A stretch of 64,000 nt of DNA. Source: Mesotaenium endlicherianum (lineage: Eukaryota; Streptophyta; Zygnematophyceae; Zygnematales; Mesotaeniaceae). A program made the translations under genes and the position numbers. The DNA lies in contig WELA01009486.1 of the NCBI GenBank assembly GCA_009602735.1, forward strand, positions 86,905 through 150,904. Reading direction: 5' to 3'. Positions 35,843 to 46,634 of this stretch are shown one piece after another (within the stretch, counting starts at the first letter, position 1; each line of letters opens with the position of its first letter). The notes under the pieces were generated by a model. It made no database searches. It had not been told where the DNA came from and saw nothing but the letters and a program-made list of their open reading frames with translations.

Positions 35843-38800
35843 GCCAGGAGCCTACCACCCCAAGACCCACTTCACGAGAAGGCAACACGCCAAGTGAGGT
35901 GGAGACCCCCGTTGAAGACGACGTTCCAGCCCCAATGAGTTTGAGAGGTTACCTTGGAGGAGAGAAGGTCCACATCTTGGTGGATAGCGGAGCTCAAGGC
36001 AACTTCATTGCTGCAGATTTTGCCACCAAGCACGGTATTACTATGCGAACTCTTGACCACGACGAGGAGATTATGATGCCCGATGGATTCTCCTATACTA
36101 CCCCTTCCAAGAAGACGTACCCCTTGGCACTCTCTATCAAGTCCTTCAAGGATAGAGTAGTGTTCTCCCCCATGCAATTGGGCAAGTACGACGTCATCCT
36201 AGGGACGCCTTGGTTGACCAAGCACAACCCCCAAGTTGATTGGAGGACCGGTACTATCAAGATCAAGAATGACATCACTTCAAGAATCTGTATTTTGCGC
36301 GCAATCCAGAATATCCAGACCCAAGACATCCAGAAGCCGGCACACGAGATACTATTGTCCGCCCTCCAACTCAAGAGACTTGTGAGGAAGGGACACGAGC
36401 TTCTTTTGGCCTTGATCACGCCAAAAGACATCAAGAAAGACATCGAGAGTCAAGAAGGCAGCCCCGTTCCCAAGGAGATACAAGAAGTCTTAGAGGACTA
36501 CAAAGAAGTGTTCTCCCCGGAATTGCCCAAGGGCCTACCCCCCAAAAGATTCGTAGACCACAAGATAGAGTTGGAGCCCGGAAGCAAGCCCATCTCTCGG
36601 CCTACGTTCAAAATGTCATACACGGAGCTAGACGAAGTCAAGAAGCAAATCAAGGAGCTACTGGAGCATGGCTTCATTCGACCTAGCAAGTCGCCATTTG
36701 GAGCCCCGGTGCTATTTGTCAAGAAGAAAGATGGTACCTTGAGGATGTGTGTGGACTATCGCGCCCTCAACAAGATCACCATCAAGAATCGATACCCGCT
36801 GCCGCGCATGGATGAGCTCATGGACCGGCTGGTTGGAGCCAAGTACTTCACGAAGATTGACTTACGGAGCGGCTACCACCAGATTCGCATCGCAGAACCG
36901 GACATAGAGAAGACGGCATTCAGGACAAGATATGGACATTTTGAGTTCATGGTCCTGCCATTTGGACTCACCAACGCGCCAGCAACTTTCATGACTATGA
37001 TGAACACCATATTTCAGCCCATGTTGGACAGATTTGTGGTGGTATTCATCGATGACATCCTTATCTACAGCAAGACCCTTGAAGAGCATGCGAGACACTT
37101 GAAAGAAGTCCTTGAAGTATTGAAGCAAAACAAGCTGTTTGCGAAGGAGTCAAAATGCGAGTTTGCCAAACAAGAAGTGGAGTTCCTAGGTCTCCACGTG
37201 ACTGCTGATGGCATCAAGATAGACCCCAAGAAGACCACGGTGGTGGAGGAATGGCCAACCCCCACGACCAAGAAAGAACTCCAGTCATTCTTGGGATTTG
37301 CCAATTGGTACAGAAAATTCATCCAAGGCTTCTCGCACATAGCAGCCCCCCTGACAGATCTACTCAAGAAGGACAGGCTATATACATGGACCGAGAAAGA
37401 GGAAGAGGCATTTCAAGAGTTAAAGCGAAGATTGACCACATCCCCGGTGCTCACACTCCCAAGTCCAAACCCAGATTGGCCCTTCCACGTCATCACCGAT
37501 GCATCTTCCTATGCAATAGGAGCAATCCTGCTTCAAGACCAAGGCAAGGGACTGCAGCCCATCGCCTACGAGTCAAGGAAGCTAAATCCAGCCGAGCAAA
37601 ATTATACAACCACGGAGCGAGAGGCATTGGCGATTGTACATGCCTTGAAGGTTTGGCGCTGCTACGTTGAAGGACGCAAAGTACTGGTCACCACGGACCA
37701 CGAGGCGTTAAAGCACCTCCAAACGCAGCCGTATCTCTCAAGGAGACAAGCAAGATGGAGCGGATACTTGCAACAATACAACATCACGATTCAGTACCAG
37801 CCCGGCAAGACAAACCCGGCTGACCCCCTCTCAAGACTGCAATTAAATGCAGTGATGGTATCCCTGAAGACAGATCTGGAAGCTCGATTTTCAGCCGCCT
37901 ATGAAAGAGACCCTTACTACAAGAACGGAGAAGCAGCCTTGGACCCATGCAAGAAGCAAGAAGGCAATTATTGGGTGAGGCAAGATACGGGCCAGAGATG
38001 TGTTCCTAATGACTTAGACCTCCGGCTCTTGCTTCTACGAGAAGCACACGACAACCCTCTTGGAGGACACTTTGGAATCCTAAGGACCACGGGCGTTCTA
38101 GCTAGGACTTATTGTTGGCCAGGCATGTCTAAGCAAGTCAAGGAGTACTGCAGGAGCTGTGACACATGCCAAAGAATCAAGCCATCATCGCAAAAGGCGG
38201 GAGGACTCCTCCAACCACTACCAATCCCCGAAAGACAATGGACGGACATCTCAATGGACCTTATCGTGGACTTGCCCGTGACACCTCGAGGCCATAATGC
38301 AATACTCACGGTGGTGGACAGACTTACCAAGATGGCTCATTTTATTCCCACGACGACTAAGGCTACAGCACCACAACTTGCAAGACTCATCTTTGACAAC
38401 ATCTTCCGACTCCATGGACTACCATCAAGAATTGTGTCAGATAGAGATCCAAGATTCACAAGCCATTTCTGGAAAAATCTCTTCAAGAACTTGGGTACAT
38501 CGCTGGATATGTCTACTGCCTACCACCCACAATCAGATGGGCAAACCGAGCGTATGAATCGTACCCTAAAGACCTCTCTAAAGGCCTACGTGTCTACCCT
38601 CGAGCAAGACTGGGACATGTACTTGACCCCCCTCGAGTTTGCCTACAACAACACTACGCAGGCCTCTACCCAAGAGTCCCCATTCTTCCTCAACTATGGC
38701 TTCCATCCGACCACGCCACTGAGCTTCACGGCTGGCCATGATGAAGTACCTGCAGCCACAGATTTTATGGAGACATTAGAAGCAGCCCTTACAGCAGCGA

Positions 38801-39429
38801 AGAAAGCTCTACAACACGCGCAAGATGCTCAAGCAAGAGTGGCGAACAGATCCAGAAGAGAAATTACGTACAGAGTGGGTGACAACGTGTTACTATCATC
38901 CAAGAACATTTCCCTGAACAACAGGCCTGCCGGCAGCAAGTTCTCTCCCAAGTATTTGGGACCCTTCAAGATTATCCAGCAAGTCAACCCCGTTGCTTTC
39001 AAGCTAGAACTTCCCCAGACTATGCACATCGACCCCGTATTCCACGCTTCCCTCTTCAAGCCATATGTGCAACCCGACAACAAGTTCCCAGGACGTGTGA
39101 CAACCCCACCAGCCCCAACAATAGTGGATGATCATTTGGAGTACGAAGTGGAAGACATAGTGGCTATGAGAAATTTCAGGAGACAGCAGCAATACTTGAT
39201 CAAGTGGAAAGGATATCCAGATTCGGAGAATAGTTGGGTGGCGGCGCACTACCTTGACAAAGTTCAGAGAAAGTTGAAGCGCTTCCATGCCGCCAACCCC
39301 CATCTTGGACCAGCCCCAAGTCTCTCTACTAGAAGCCCGAAGACTTCAGGGAGGCAGCCTGCCACCATCAGGAAGCAGCAGAAGACCCCTTGGAGGCAGC
39401 ATGCAAGAACCACAAAGAGGAAAAAATGA
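35764..39429 (+). CDS. Pol polyprotein of element D (PR-RT-RH-IN-chromodomain)
   Basis: 1221 codons open, overlapping gag by 79 nt in the -1 frame; expression is most likely by frameshift at 35827, so the annotated ATG is not the true start. Protease is at ~75 ([14 protein letters not shown]) and RT at ~270-450 ([25 protein letters not shown]). RNase H is at ~545-660 ([25 protein letters not shown]). Integrase has HHCC (GGHFGILRT...CDTCQRIK) and catalytic residues in [21 protein letters not shown] and [15 protein letters not shown] module (LGPFKIIQQ) is followed by a chromodomain ([15 protein letters not shown]) and a basic tail. All catalytic residues are present. Confidence 0.95.
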   Translation: MLLLQGKGPSCTFMPQKVVKKRTAPVGQEPTTPRPTSREGNTPSEVETPVEDDVPAPMSLRGYLGGEKVHILVDSGAQGNFIAADFATKHGITMRTLDHDEEIMMPDGFSYTTPSKKTYPLALSIKSFKDRVVFSPMQLGKYDVILGTPWLTKHNPQVDWRTGTIKIKNDITSRICILRAIQNIQTQDIQKPAHEILLSALQLKRLVRKGHELLLALITPKDIKKDIESQEGSPVPKEIQEVLEDYKEVFSPELPKGLPPKRFVDHKIELEPGSKPISRPTFKMSYTELDEVKKQIKELLEHGFIRPSKSPFGAPVLFVKKKDGTLRMCVDYRALNKITIKNRYPLPRMDELMDRLVGAKYFTKIDLRSGYHQIRIAEPDIEKTAFRTRYGHFEFMVLPFGLTNAPATFMTMMNTIFQPMLDRFVVVFIDDILIYSKTLEEHARHLKEVLEVLKQNKLFAKESKCEFAKQEVEFLGLHVTADGIKIDPKKTTVVEEWPTPTTKKELQSFLGFANWYRKFIQGFSHIAAPLTDLLKKDRLYTWTEKEEEAFQELKRRLTTSPVLTLPSPNPDWPFHVITDASSYAIGAILLQDQGKGLQPIAYESRKLNPAEQNYTTTEREALAIVHALKVWRCYVEGRKVLVTTDHEALKHLQTQPYLSRRQARWSGYLQQYNITIQYQPGKTNPADPLSRLQLNAVMVSLKTDLEARFSAAYERDPYYKNGEAALDPCKKQEGNYWVRQDTGQRCVPNDLDLRLLLLREAHDNPLGGHFGILRTTGVLARTYCWPGMSKQVKEYCRSCDTCQRIKPSSQKAGGLLQPLPIPERQWTDISMDLIVDLPVTPRGHNAILTVVDRLTKMAHFIPTTTKATAPQLARLIFDNIFRLHGLPSRIVSDRDPRFTSHFWKNLFKNLGTSLDMSTAYHPQSDGQTERMNRTLKTSLKAYVSTLEQDWDMYLTPLEFAYNNTTQASTQESPFFLNYGFHPTTPLSFTAGHDEVPAATDFMETLEAALTAAKKALQHAQDAQARVANRSRREITYRVGDNVLLSSKNISLNNRPAGSKFSPKYLGPFKIIQQVNPVAFKLELPQTMHIDPVFHASLFKPYVQPDNKFPGRVTTPPAPTIVDDHLEYEVEDIVAMRNFRRQQQYLIKWKGYPDSENSWVAAHYLDKVQRKLKRFHAANPHLGPAPSLSTRSPKTSGRQPATIRKQQKTPWRQHARTTKRKK
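35821..35856 (+). promoter_or_regulatory. -1 frameshift signal between gag and pol of D
   Basis: A AAA AAC (35821-35827) is in register with gag codons. Ten bases later GGTAGGC (35838-35844) and GCCTACC (35850-35856) form a perfect 7-bp hairpin with loop CAGGA. A -1 slip joins gag to the pol frame (R-T-A-P-V-G-Q...). Heptamer, spacer and stem match the known design of -1 programmed frameshifting. Confidence 0.75.
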
Positions 39430-40198
39430 CATTAGACACTTTTCTCTTCTTGCAGTTTCTGGACAGAAAACTAAAAATGCTACTGGCGATAGGTCTCTTC
39501 ATAATAAATTCTGAAAATTTACCTGGCTGTAGTCCATGAGTAGCCGGTCATTTAGAGTCCAAGTTTGCTTAATTTGGAGCACTGGTGAGAGAGATATGAT
39601 GCTCTAAGTAGAAGGGGGTCAGGCTGCTGGCATTGTTAGGGCAGAATATGCCTTCTGACATTGTGCCCTCCCCTGAACTTGGAATGCTCTGAAACTCAAG
39701 ACTCTGGTAGAACATCTTACAGCGCCCAGTTTGAGACTTAGTTTGCAGAATTTGGAGAAGTATAGAAGGACTTATGATTTTCAGAAGTTTCTGCACAGAT
39801 TTGGAGGAGTGCCTACTCTCTCAGCTCTCAACGACACTCCAAAGATGAGAATGCTCTCAAATTTGGTGACCCGGTAGAGTTCTCCGACGCGGTCCGTCTG
39901 GCACTCGAATTTTCATATTTGGAGCAGTTCTCTGGCCGCTATGAATTTTTGAGTTCGTGGCAGATTCTAAGCCAACTTGTACAATTTTCTTTATCATTAA
40001 GGAGTAGGCTAGCCAATAAGGTCACACCATCTACGACCTTGCCTAGTCTACCTTACATGTGTAGCACCTGACTTGGCGCCTTTGACTAGTCCTCTTCACA
40101 TGTGTGGCATCTGACTTGAAACTGTTGACTAGTTTGCTCCACATGTGTAAGACCTGACTTGACGCGCCGAGACGTCGCTTTTTCTATCGGGGGGGTGA
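39430..40198 (+). other. 3' untranslated region of element D
   Basis: No open frame of note. It ends in the polypurine tract ATCGGGGGGGTGA next to the 3' LTR. It contains repeats of a CACATGTGT...CTGACTTG unit at about 40055-40160 (three near-copies). Confidence 0.6.
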
Positions 40199-40701
40199 TG
40201 TAGTGATTTGAGTTATTATATATTAGTTTGCATATATTTTAATGTTTTCAAATATATTTGGAGTAGTATTGTGTGGAGTCAAGTGTGAATAGGTACTCTA
40301 GTAACTTGGTTCATGTCCTTTGAACCTTCCAAGGCATTTTCGAAGTTAGAGGAAAGACCTAGAAGAACTCCATGTGGCAAAAGTCAAATGTGCCATTTTT
40401 AGGTCAAAAGGACATGTGTACATTATTCTAGAAAGAGGTGGCAAGTTTTGGGATGTGTTGGGTGCCAAAACATCAACATACACCTTCCTAGAAATTACTT
40501 ATGTAGCAAGTATATAAACAAGAGCTAGAACATAGAAAGACATTTTAGAATCACTTTTGTACTGGCCAAATTTTAGAAATATATTAACTTTCAAGAAGCC
40601 ATCTTTCTTTCAAGAAGCTACCACTTGTGTTCAAAGATCCTTGTCTTGAATAGATAAAGTATTCTGTTTTACTCAGTACTTTATCTATCTGTTTCACTAC
40701 A
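40199..40701 (+). repeat. 3' LTR of element D
   Basis: 503 bp, TGTAGTGATTTGAG to CACTACA, the same length as the 5' LTR. It is followed by the target duplication TAGGC and the rest of LTR L6. Confidence 0.93.
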
Positions 40702-41066
40702 TAGGCGGTGCCATCGCACTGACCGTTGAACAGTGAACTCGTTCCATGTACATATGCTAGGCATTGCTCTCGAGTTTGGCATTCGGAAACGAGGCCAACT
40801 CTCTTGTACAGCTTACTGAGAGCGATCTGAATCCAAGGCGAGAAGCCATTGATGCCCACTGTCTTCTAACCTTGCTTATGTATGAGTTTACTGATTTGCA
40901 TTATTGATGCTAGTTTACTTGCATTTGACTCACGAGTATTATTCACTGCTAGTGTGTTGTCCTTTGCCGTTTAACCAGTTAACGGAAATTACCATAAAGA
41001 TTACTTGCTGATATAAAGATCTTTATTAATTTATTAATCGCTTATTTGGTAAGACGATTCATTTCA
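40702..41066 (+). repeat. family-A 3' LTR of E (L6), right part
   Basis: It continues the LTR interrupted at 34016 and ends GACGATTCATTTCA. The next sequence is the 3' end of another family-A copy, in which E therefore appears to be nested. Confidence 0.85.
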
Positions 41067-41331
41067 CCCTACGTGGATCCCCCAGGCTTCAGGAGACCTT
41101 AAGACAGGAGGAGGTCTGGCTCCGTTGACCATGGGGCCCTAGGGACATCTCCCTCCTAATGGCAGTAGGCTGAGGGCAAAAGGCACAGCACGTTGTTACT
41201 CGTGATCCCCACCGTTAGGTATCAGGGTTGGAGCAAGGGACAATGGGAGGGAGATCAGTACTTTCAGTTGGGGAAAACCATGTACCCAGTGTTAGGTTTG
41301 TCGAGGTGACAACCTGTTAAGTTGGAGGGAT
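41067..41331 (+). other. 3' untranslated end of another family-A-like element
   Basis: No coding sequence. It ends TTTGTCGAGGTGACAACCTG then TTAAGTTGGAGGGAT, which corresponds to the hairpin (stem shortened to TTGTC/GACAA) and polypurine tract seen at 407-441. The upstream part does not resemble the aORF. Confidence 0.6.
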
Positions 41332-42050
41332 TGTAATCAATCAGTATATTGGTAGATATAATATCCATCTATATATAATAGTTAAATAAGTTCAGCCTGT
41401 TGAACTTTAATTAATATTTAGTCCGTTGGACTTTATAAAATAGTCAGTTTAATGACTCAGCCGGGAGCAGCAGGCTGAAGTCAACTTAGGTCAGCTTGCT
41501 GACACATTCTTTGACAGCCAGCTGACTTCCGTTCCCGGTAGCAGCGAACTGCCTAGATATGCATCTAAGTGTGGTGTGCTAGATGAATGGCCAGATGACA
41601 TCCTTAGGATGGATGGCGATTCGGGATGATGAGAGATGGCGGTGAATTTGGTTAATCGAGGTCCTACCAACTTGGTCAACTCCTGGGTAGGCGGTGCCAT
41701 CGCACTGGCCGTTGAACAGTAAACTCATTCCATGTACATATGCTAGGTATTGCCCTCGAGTTCGGCATTCGGAAACGAGGCCAACTCTCTTGTACTGATT
41801 ACTGAGAGAGATCTGGATCTAAGGCGAGAAGCCATTGATATGCACTATCTTCTAGCCTTGCTTATGTATGAGTTTATCGATTGCATTATTGATGCTAGTT
41901 TACTTGCATTTGACTTGCGAGTATTGTCCACTGCTAGTATGTGGTCTTTTTCTATTTAAATCAATTAACAGAAAACACCATAAAGATTACTTGCTCATAT
42001 AAATATCTTAATTAATTGTAATCGCCTATTTGGTAGGTCGATTCATTTTA
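41332..42050 (+). repeat. family-A LTR (L7), 3' LTR
   Basis: TGTAATCAATC to GTCGATTCATTTTA, so the terminal CA is mutated to TA. It is the most diverged of the plus-strand family-A LTRs here. Confidence 0.8.
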
Positions 42051-42501
42051 ACTGAATTCCTAATTGTTCAGTTGACTGACGACGGCTCCGCCTACCCAGG
42101 AGTTAATCACACTGGTAGGACATCGGTTTACTGAATCTCAGAGGATCTACCGACTTTCAGTAACTACGGTCACATGTGCCAATCTACAAATAATAATCTA
42201 AATGAATATATCTATCCTCAGCGTACTGAAGCTAAGTATATTGACTAACATCAAGCGAGCTTACTACGTGTCAACCTACAGATATTATATCCTATATATA
42301 ATTGATATATAAATCTCAGCAAACTATACTATGATACAAAAGTCATCCTGCTGACCTTTTTGACAAAGTAAGTAAACTCGCATTACATCGACATACATTC
42401 ATTTATATGAACTCGCACATGTGAGTATATTGACATAATACTTACTTAGGGTTGTATATATATACAATTTAATTAAATAAGTAATGAAGTGATTCATTAC
42501 A
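42051..42501 (-). repeat. old, diverged family-A-like LTR (L8), partial
   Basis: On the minus strand it starts TGTAATGAATCACTTC at 42501. It retains the GTCCTACCAGTGTGATTAACTCC...GGCGGAGCC block that corresponds to the LTR core; the rest is deleted or diverged. L7 was inserted into it or beside it. Confidence 0.6.
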
Positions 42502-42842
42502 AAAGTTGAGAATGTTACTAAAGCTCATATCTTGCATAGCTCTTAAAATGCACAAAGCAACATATTGTAGCCAATTCTTAGCGCATACTGAGCCACACAA
42601 CCTTCAAACTAGTGGTTTAAAATATATCGAAGTGCAAAAAGAAAGACTACTACGACAACATCTCACTTCAGTTGTTCTATTTTTGAAGTATTTATTCATA
42701 CGACCATAATGTTCATTTCACGGATGTGTTATGACAAGATTTTGCTTCCCTTACAAATATGTATAGCTTAACCACTAAGATATATTATTAATATATCTAC
42801 TTTTGGCAAACATTCTCCCTTTCAAGCACCGCCAAGGAGGAT
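42502..42842. other. AT-rich spacer, nothing recognised
   Basis: No open frame with coding character, no RNA gene and no repeat termini seen. It marks the transition from the retrotransposon nest to the genic part. Confidence 0.5.
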
Positions 42843-42845
42843 TTA

Positions 42846-43278
42846 GGGCCTGTTTTCAGTGGACCTTTTCGTACATTATTCTTGAACAAAACGTAAGTTA
42901 TTGTACGGCAATGCCAATTTGAAAAATGACGCGTAATATAGTGGTTTACAGTGGTTTGTACGATATAGAAATGCTCATCAACTTTGAACGAAAGTTGGCG
43001 TCTCGTTCAATAATACTGAACTTTTCAATTCACGTCATTGACGACGAGTCCCTCTGTTTCCGTGCCAACCTCGCACCCTCACGAAATCCGCTTACTATTC
43101 GCACAAGATCGCGAGGATGGGAGTTTACAATAACAATTTGAATATGTCCACGAGATGCTCTGTAAACCAAACGCATTTTTAAATAATGCCCTTCGTTTGA
43201 AAGTGTAATTTGCAGTTTTGTTCAATATCGCAATCGCCGTCGTTGAATAATGGTGCTGTGTCCATTGTAAACAGGCCC
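42846..43278. mobile_element. Tourist/PIF-Harbinger-like MITE
   Basis: A 433 bp element with terminal inverted repeats: the left end GGGCCTGTTTTCAGTGGA pairs with the right end TCCATTGTAAACAGGCCC (16 of 18 positions). It is flanked by TTA on both sides (42843-42845 and 43279-43281). A 3-bp TTA target duplication with GGGCCTGTT ends is the hallmark of Tourist-type MITEs of the PIF/Harbinger group. There is no transposase; it would depend on an element elsewhere. Confidence 0.75.
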
Positions 43279-43544
43279 TTATACATGTTTTGTATGTTCT
43301 CATTTGCCACCTTAACTTTTCATGCATATTCCTATCGTTGTCCATGATCCTCATGGCCCTTGTCTTTCCTTGTTAAACTCTTATGGTGTGCTTCCTTTTT
43401 TTTTCTGAAACAATTTGTATTTTCAACTGTGTACATTCTTATTGCAATATTTTAGGTGTTCATGTAGCCATTTGCAAATTCTCATAAAATACGAGGAACA
43501 AACTGTATTTGAAAAACAAATATATTCCAAGTCGGCCGCGAGCA

Positions 43545-43608
43545 GGCCTTTTAGCTCAGCGTCGTGCTAATAACGCGAAGGTCACAGGTTCGAGACATGT
43601 AAGGGCCA
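43545..43608 (+). pseudogene. broken tRNA-Ile(AAU) copy
   Basis: It matches the intact tRNA at 53704-53777 except for a 10-nt deletion that removes most of the D-loop and D-stem (CTGGTTAGAG is missing) and a C-to-A change in the T-stem. Acceptor, anticodon arm (CTAATAA loop) and T-loop are otherwise kept. It cannot fold as a normal tRNA. Confidence 0.85.
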
Positions 43609-44372
43609 CCGACATCGGGTAGCTTTTGCTCGCCACAGCCCTGTAGGGTGCTGTAGGGCGACAGAAGTCGAGCGGCGAGTCTTTTTTCCTCTGAAGGGGA
43701 AGGCTGAAGGGGAAGCTTCAAGTAGCGCACACCTCGATATTCTTTTGCCAATTTCCTTGGTTAACCATATTTTCCGACCGCCCATTTAGTTACACGATGT
43801 CAGACGGTATTATTGGGAACTCGAGGATAGAAGACTTTACATGAAGGTGAAAAAACAGATTACGACCTTTTCATGGCTGTTCGAGAAATACTTCTGCATT
43901 GCCACTTGTCATTTGATGCCACCTACTGCTGATTTCTGCATAGTGATACGTGGGTCATTGTCTGTAAGTTTGCGAGCTTGTCACAAGCTGACGACATCTA
44001 CAGTTGATGCCCAAGCATGCCCAAGTGTCATTCGCACCTCCTGCTGCCCAGCTTGGATCAACATCGCCGTTATCATCTTCTTTTGGTATGCAAGGAGCAA
44101 ATGGAAAACTGCCAGCGACCTCTGCAGATCTGTATCTCTTTCGAATGCGATCAGCAGGTCGATTTGTGAGTTACATGTTGTTCTATGGCGGACGCGTGTG
44201 TCTACAGGAAGACTTGCTGATGCGGGGAGGTAATCCGGGAAATTCTGGTGTACCTATATGAAGTGATATGGTGCACAGGTTTCTTCATTCATCCACAATC
44301 TAATCCATACTACTGTACTCTGCCGTCTACAAATTACACTTCGCTCTCAACGTATTTTAGAAGGTTTTCACA
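43609..44372 (+). other. upstream region of the plastid-protein gene; possible exon
   Basis: A frame at 44004-44261 reads with plausible coding composition (HAQVSFAPPAAQLGSTSPLS...), which could be an exon of an unrecognised gene. No start, splice pair or homology supports it. The last ~110 bp is the likely promoter and 5' UTR of the gene starting at 44373. Confidence 0.25.
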
Positions 44373-46075
44373 ATGGCTTCGTTGGCAATGACATCCGCTC
44401 TGTCCGTCACTTCAGTTGCGGCCGTCTCCTTTCAATCAGCCGCATCCAAGTATGTTTCTCATACTACATTGCATCTGGTGTGTGAAATTGGGAAGATTCA
44501 GAGAGCGTTCACAGTCAGCCAGTCACAGTTCTTCTCAATTACTTTCTACTTCGTGAGACTTAATATAACAATTGGGCATTCATCATTGGTACATTTTTTG
44601 AGTCCTTAGATCTCTAGAGGGCTACATGCTAATCTGTATACTGTGTTGGCTCCTCCAGTAACTCCCATCACCTTGTTTCCAAAATACCATGAACTGTCTG
44701 TAGATGCATATACTACTTTGCTTGACAGCCGTTTGATTAGCATTGAAGCATAAAATAGTGCCTGACTCATCCATAGCCCGGCCTCATTCTCATCCATAGC
44801 CCTTTTCTATTTTGTATCATATTGCAGCTCCAGGTTGACAGCTCGCCCATCAGCTGCCCCAAGCAAATCATGCCGTCTTGTGATCCGCTCCGCTGTAAGT
44901 AATTCTGGCAGTCTTTGGTGTAGCTGTTCAGTTTCTGTCACGGCTTCTGGAAGTGTATCGTTCGTTCCTCGCTGTTCTCACAATCTTGCTTCAGTACCTG
45001 CAAAATCGGAGTTACACCTGCCACTGACGTTTCCCCTTTGCCTGCCGCAGAAAGGAGGAGGTGCCGAGAAGCAGCCTGGTGACAGACTTAATGAGCTCAA
45101 GGACGGAGCTCAGGACCTCCTCAACAAGGCAAAGAATGCCATTGGAGACCAGCAAGATGTTACCCCCGCAGGAGAGTTCAGGGGACGCATGACAGGAAAG
45201 GGAGGAGAAGTTAGGGCTGTCACCAATGCCAACAAGGAGGATGCTGGTGACAGAGTAGCAGGCGCTGTGGTGAGTGTCATCTCCTTTTAACTTCTCCTAA
45301 GTAGGAGTGACGCATCGTAAGTGACTTGGACAATACTGTTAACATCATAGGCTTGTAAAAATGTGGGTGTGCTATCTTCAGTAGTTCATTTGGTCTTTTA
45401 AAACTTAGTCTGGATTGTCCTAAGTGGGAAGGTTAGCTGCTTTTGATTGAGCATGTGTAGCCCATCCTCAGACTTGTCCTGCACTGGCTTCAACGTGAAT
45501 ATGGGCTGCAAAACCATGTTTTGACCATGTAGTGTACAAAATGATTAGCAGCAGAAAATGCTTCTGTTGTAATGCAGCTCTGTGGTCCAGGTGGCCATGA
45601 AAGGCCAATGTCTGGCATTGGCAGTAAAGCATTTTATGCATCTTTGCCAAAATTGTTGGGCAGCTGATCAGCCAAAGCCCTTAGCAGCAGTAAAAAGTGG
45701 CATTATCCACTTGGGAAATATTGACCTGTGACATATGTGGAGCATTTTGACAGCGCAAATGGGGTAGGCGTTGAAGTCATCAGATGCAGAAACTTTATTA
45801 CGACCTGAATATGCAGCCAGTCTACTATTATACGTCGATAGGTGATCATTACATTTGTCAATCCTGGAAGTCTCACCTGTGTGCATTGAGGGGTGGGGAT
45901 TGCTATCTTCTTTGTTCAGGAGAATGTGAAGGAGGGAGTTGAGGATGCAGTGAAGGCTGTGAAGAATGCTTTTGGAGGTGATGAGGGAGGTGATTCTGTA
46001 CAGCAGAAGGGTGCATTCACCACCCCCAACCGCGAGAAGATGAAGGCCAAGTACAACCCCGATGTCCGCCAGTAA
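44373..46075 (+). CDS. plastid-targeted hydrophilic LEA-like protein (four exons)
   Basis: Exons are 44373-44449, 44828-44894, 45051-45269 and 45920-46075. All introns are GT-AG (GTATGT, GTAAGT, GTGAGT donors; CAG acceptors) and the phases join without a stop, giving 172 aa. The first ~48 residues are rich in Ser/Ala/Arg/Thr with almost no acidic residues (MASLAMTSALSVTSVAAVSF start), typical of a chloroplast transit peptide. The mature part is small, Gly/Lys/Asp/Glu-rich and helical, with a LEA-like pattern (LKDGAQDLLNKAKNAIGDQ; VKEGVEDAVKAVKNAFG), and ends KMKAKYNPDVRQ. I do not recognise the exact family. LEA-type proteins protect membranes or enzymes during desiccation; that role here is inference. 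Confidence 0.75.
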
Positions 46076-46634
46076 AGAATTTGGACATTGTGCAACTGAA
46101 GTAAATTGTATACAAAATGCGGAGCATTGAATGAAATGTATGTGACTCTTGATGTAGAATATGTGACATAGTCTCGCAAGCTGTAATATAGAGATGGGAA
46201 ATACTCCCCTTAATTTTGATTGATTTTAGTTTTTACACAGGTTGTGTAATTGTTTGTATACTTTTCAGATAGATTCAACTTTTGTACTTTCGAATCTTGT
46301 ACTTACTCAAAAAAGTTGTAATTCAGCCAGGACCTCGATGGTTCTGATGATTGGGATTATTCATATATATTTGTGTGATCTTTGCGGCCGGAAATTCCAC
46401 ACAGAATTGGGGTGTATTGACTTCTTTTAAATTCTGCAGTAGTATCCCACCTTCCTATGAATATTTTCCTTATTAAGAAGTGGGTATTTTCTTCACACAA
46501 TCTTGTAGGTTGGGTAAGATCATACGCGCGCGAAAGTACATGTCAATGATTGCATGATATGAAGTCCACATTCTGGCAACAGAAGGAACATGTAAGTGCA
46601 CAAATCATGGTGCATACACTGTCTCGAAACATGA
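46076..46634. other. 3' UTR and intergenic spacer
   Basis: It holds the 3' UTR of the gene ending at 46075 and an AT-rich spacer between convergent genes. Nothing else is seen. Confidence 0.5.

Larger units (their letters stand above)
34022..40701 (+). mobile_element. complete Ty3/Gypsy chromovirus, element D
   Basis: Two 503 bp LTRs, primer-binding site, intact gag and intact pol overlapping in the -1 frame, a 770 bp 3' untranslated region and a polypurine tract (TATCGGGGGGGTGA, ending at 40198). It is flanked by TAGGC (34012-34016 and 40702-40706), a 5-bp target duplication within LTR L6. It is the only element here without an inactivating change that I can see. Confidence 0.93.
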
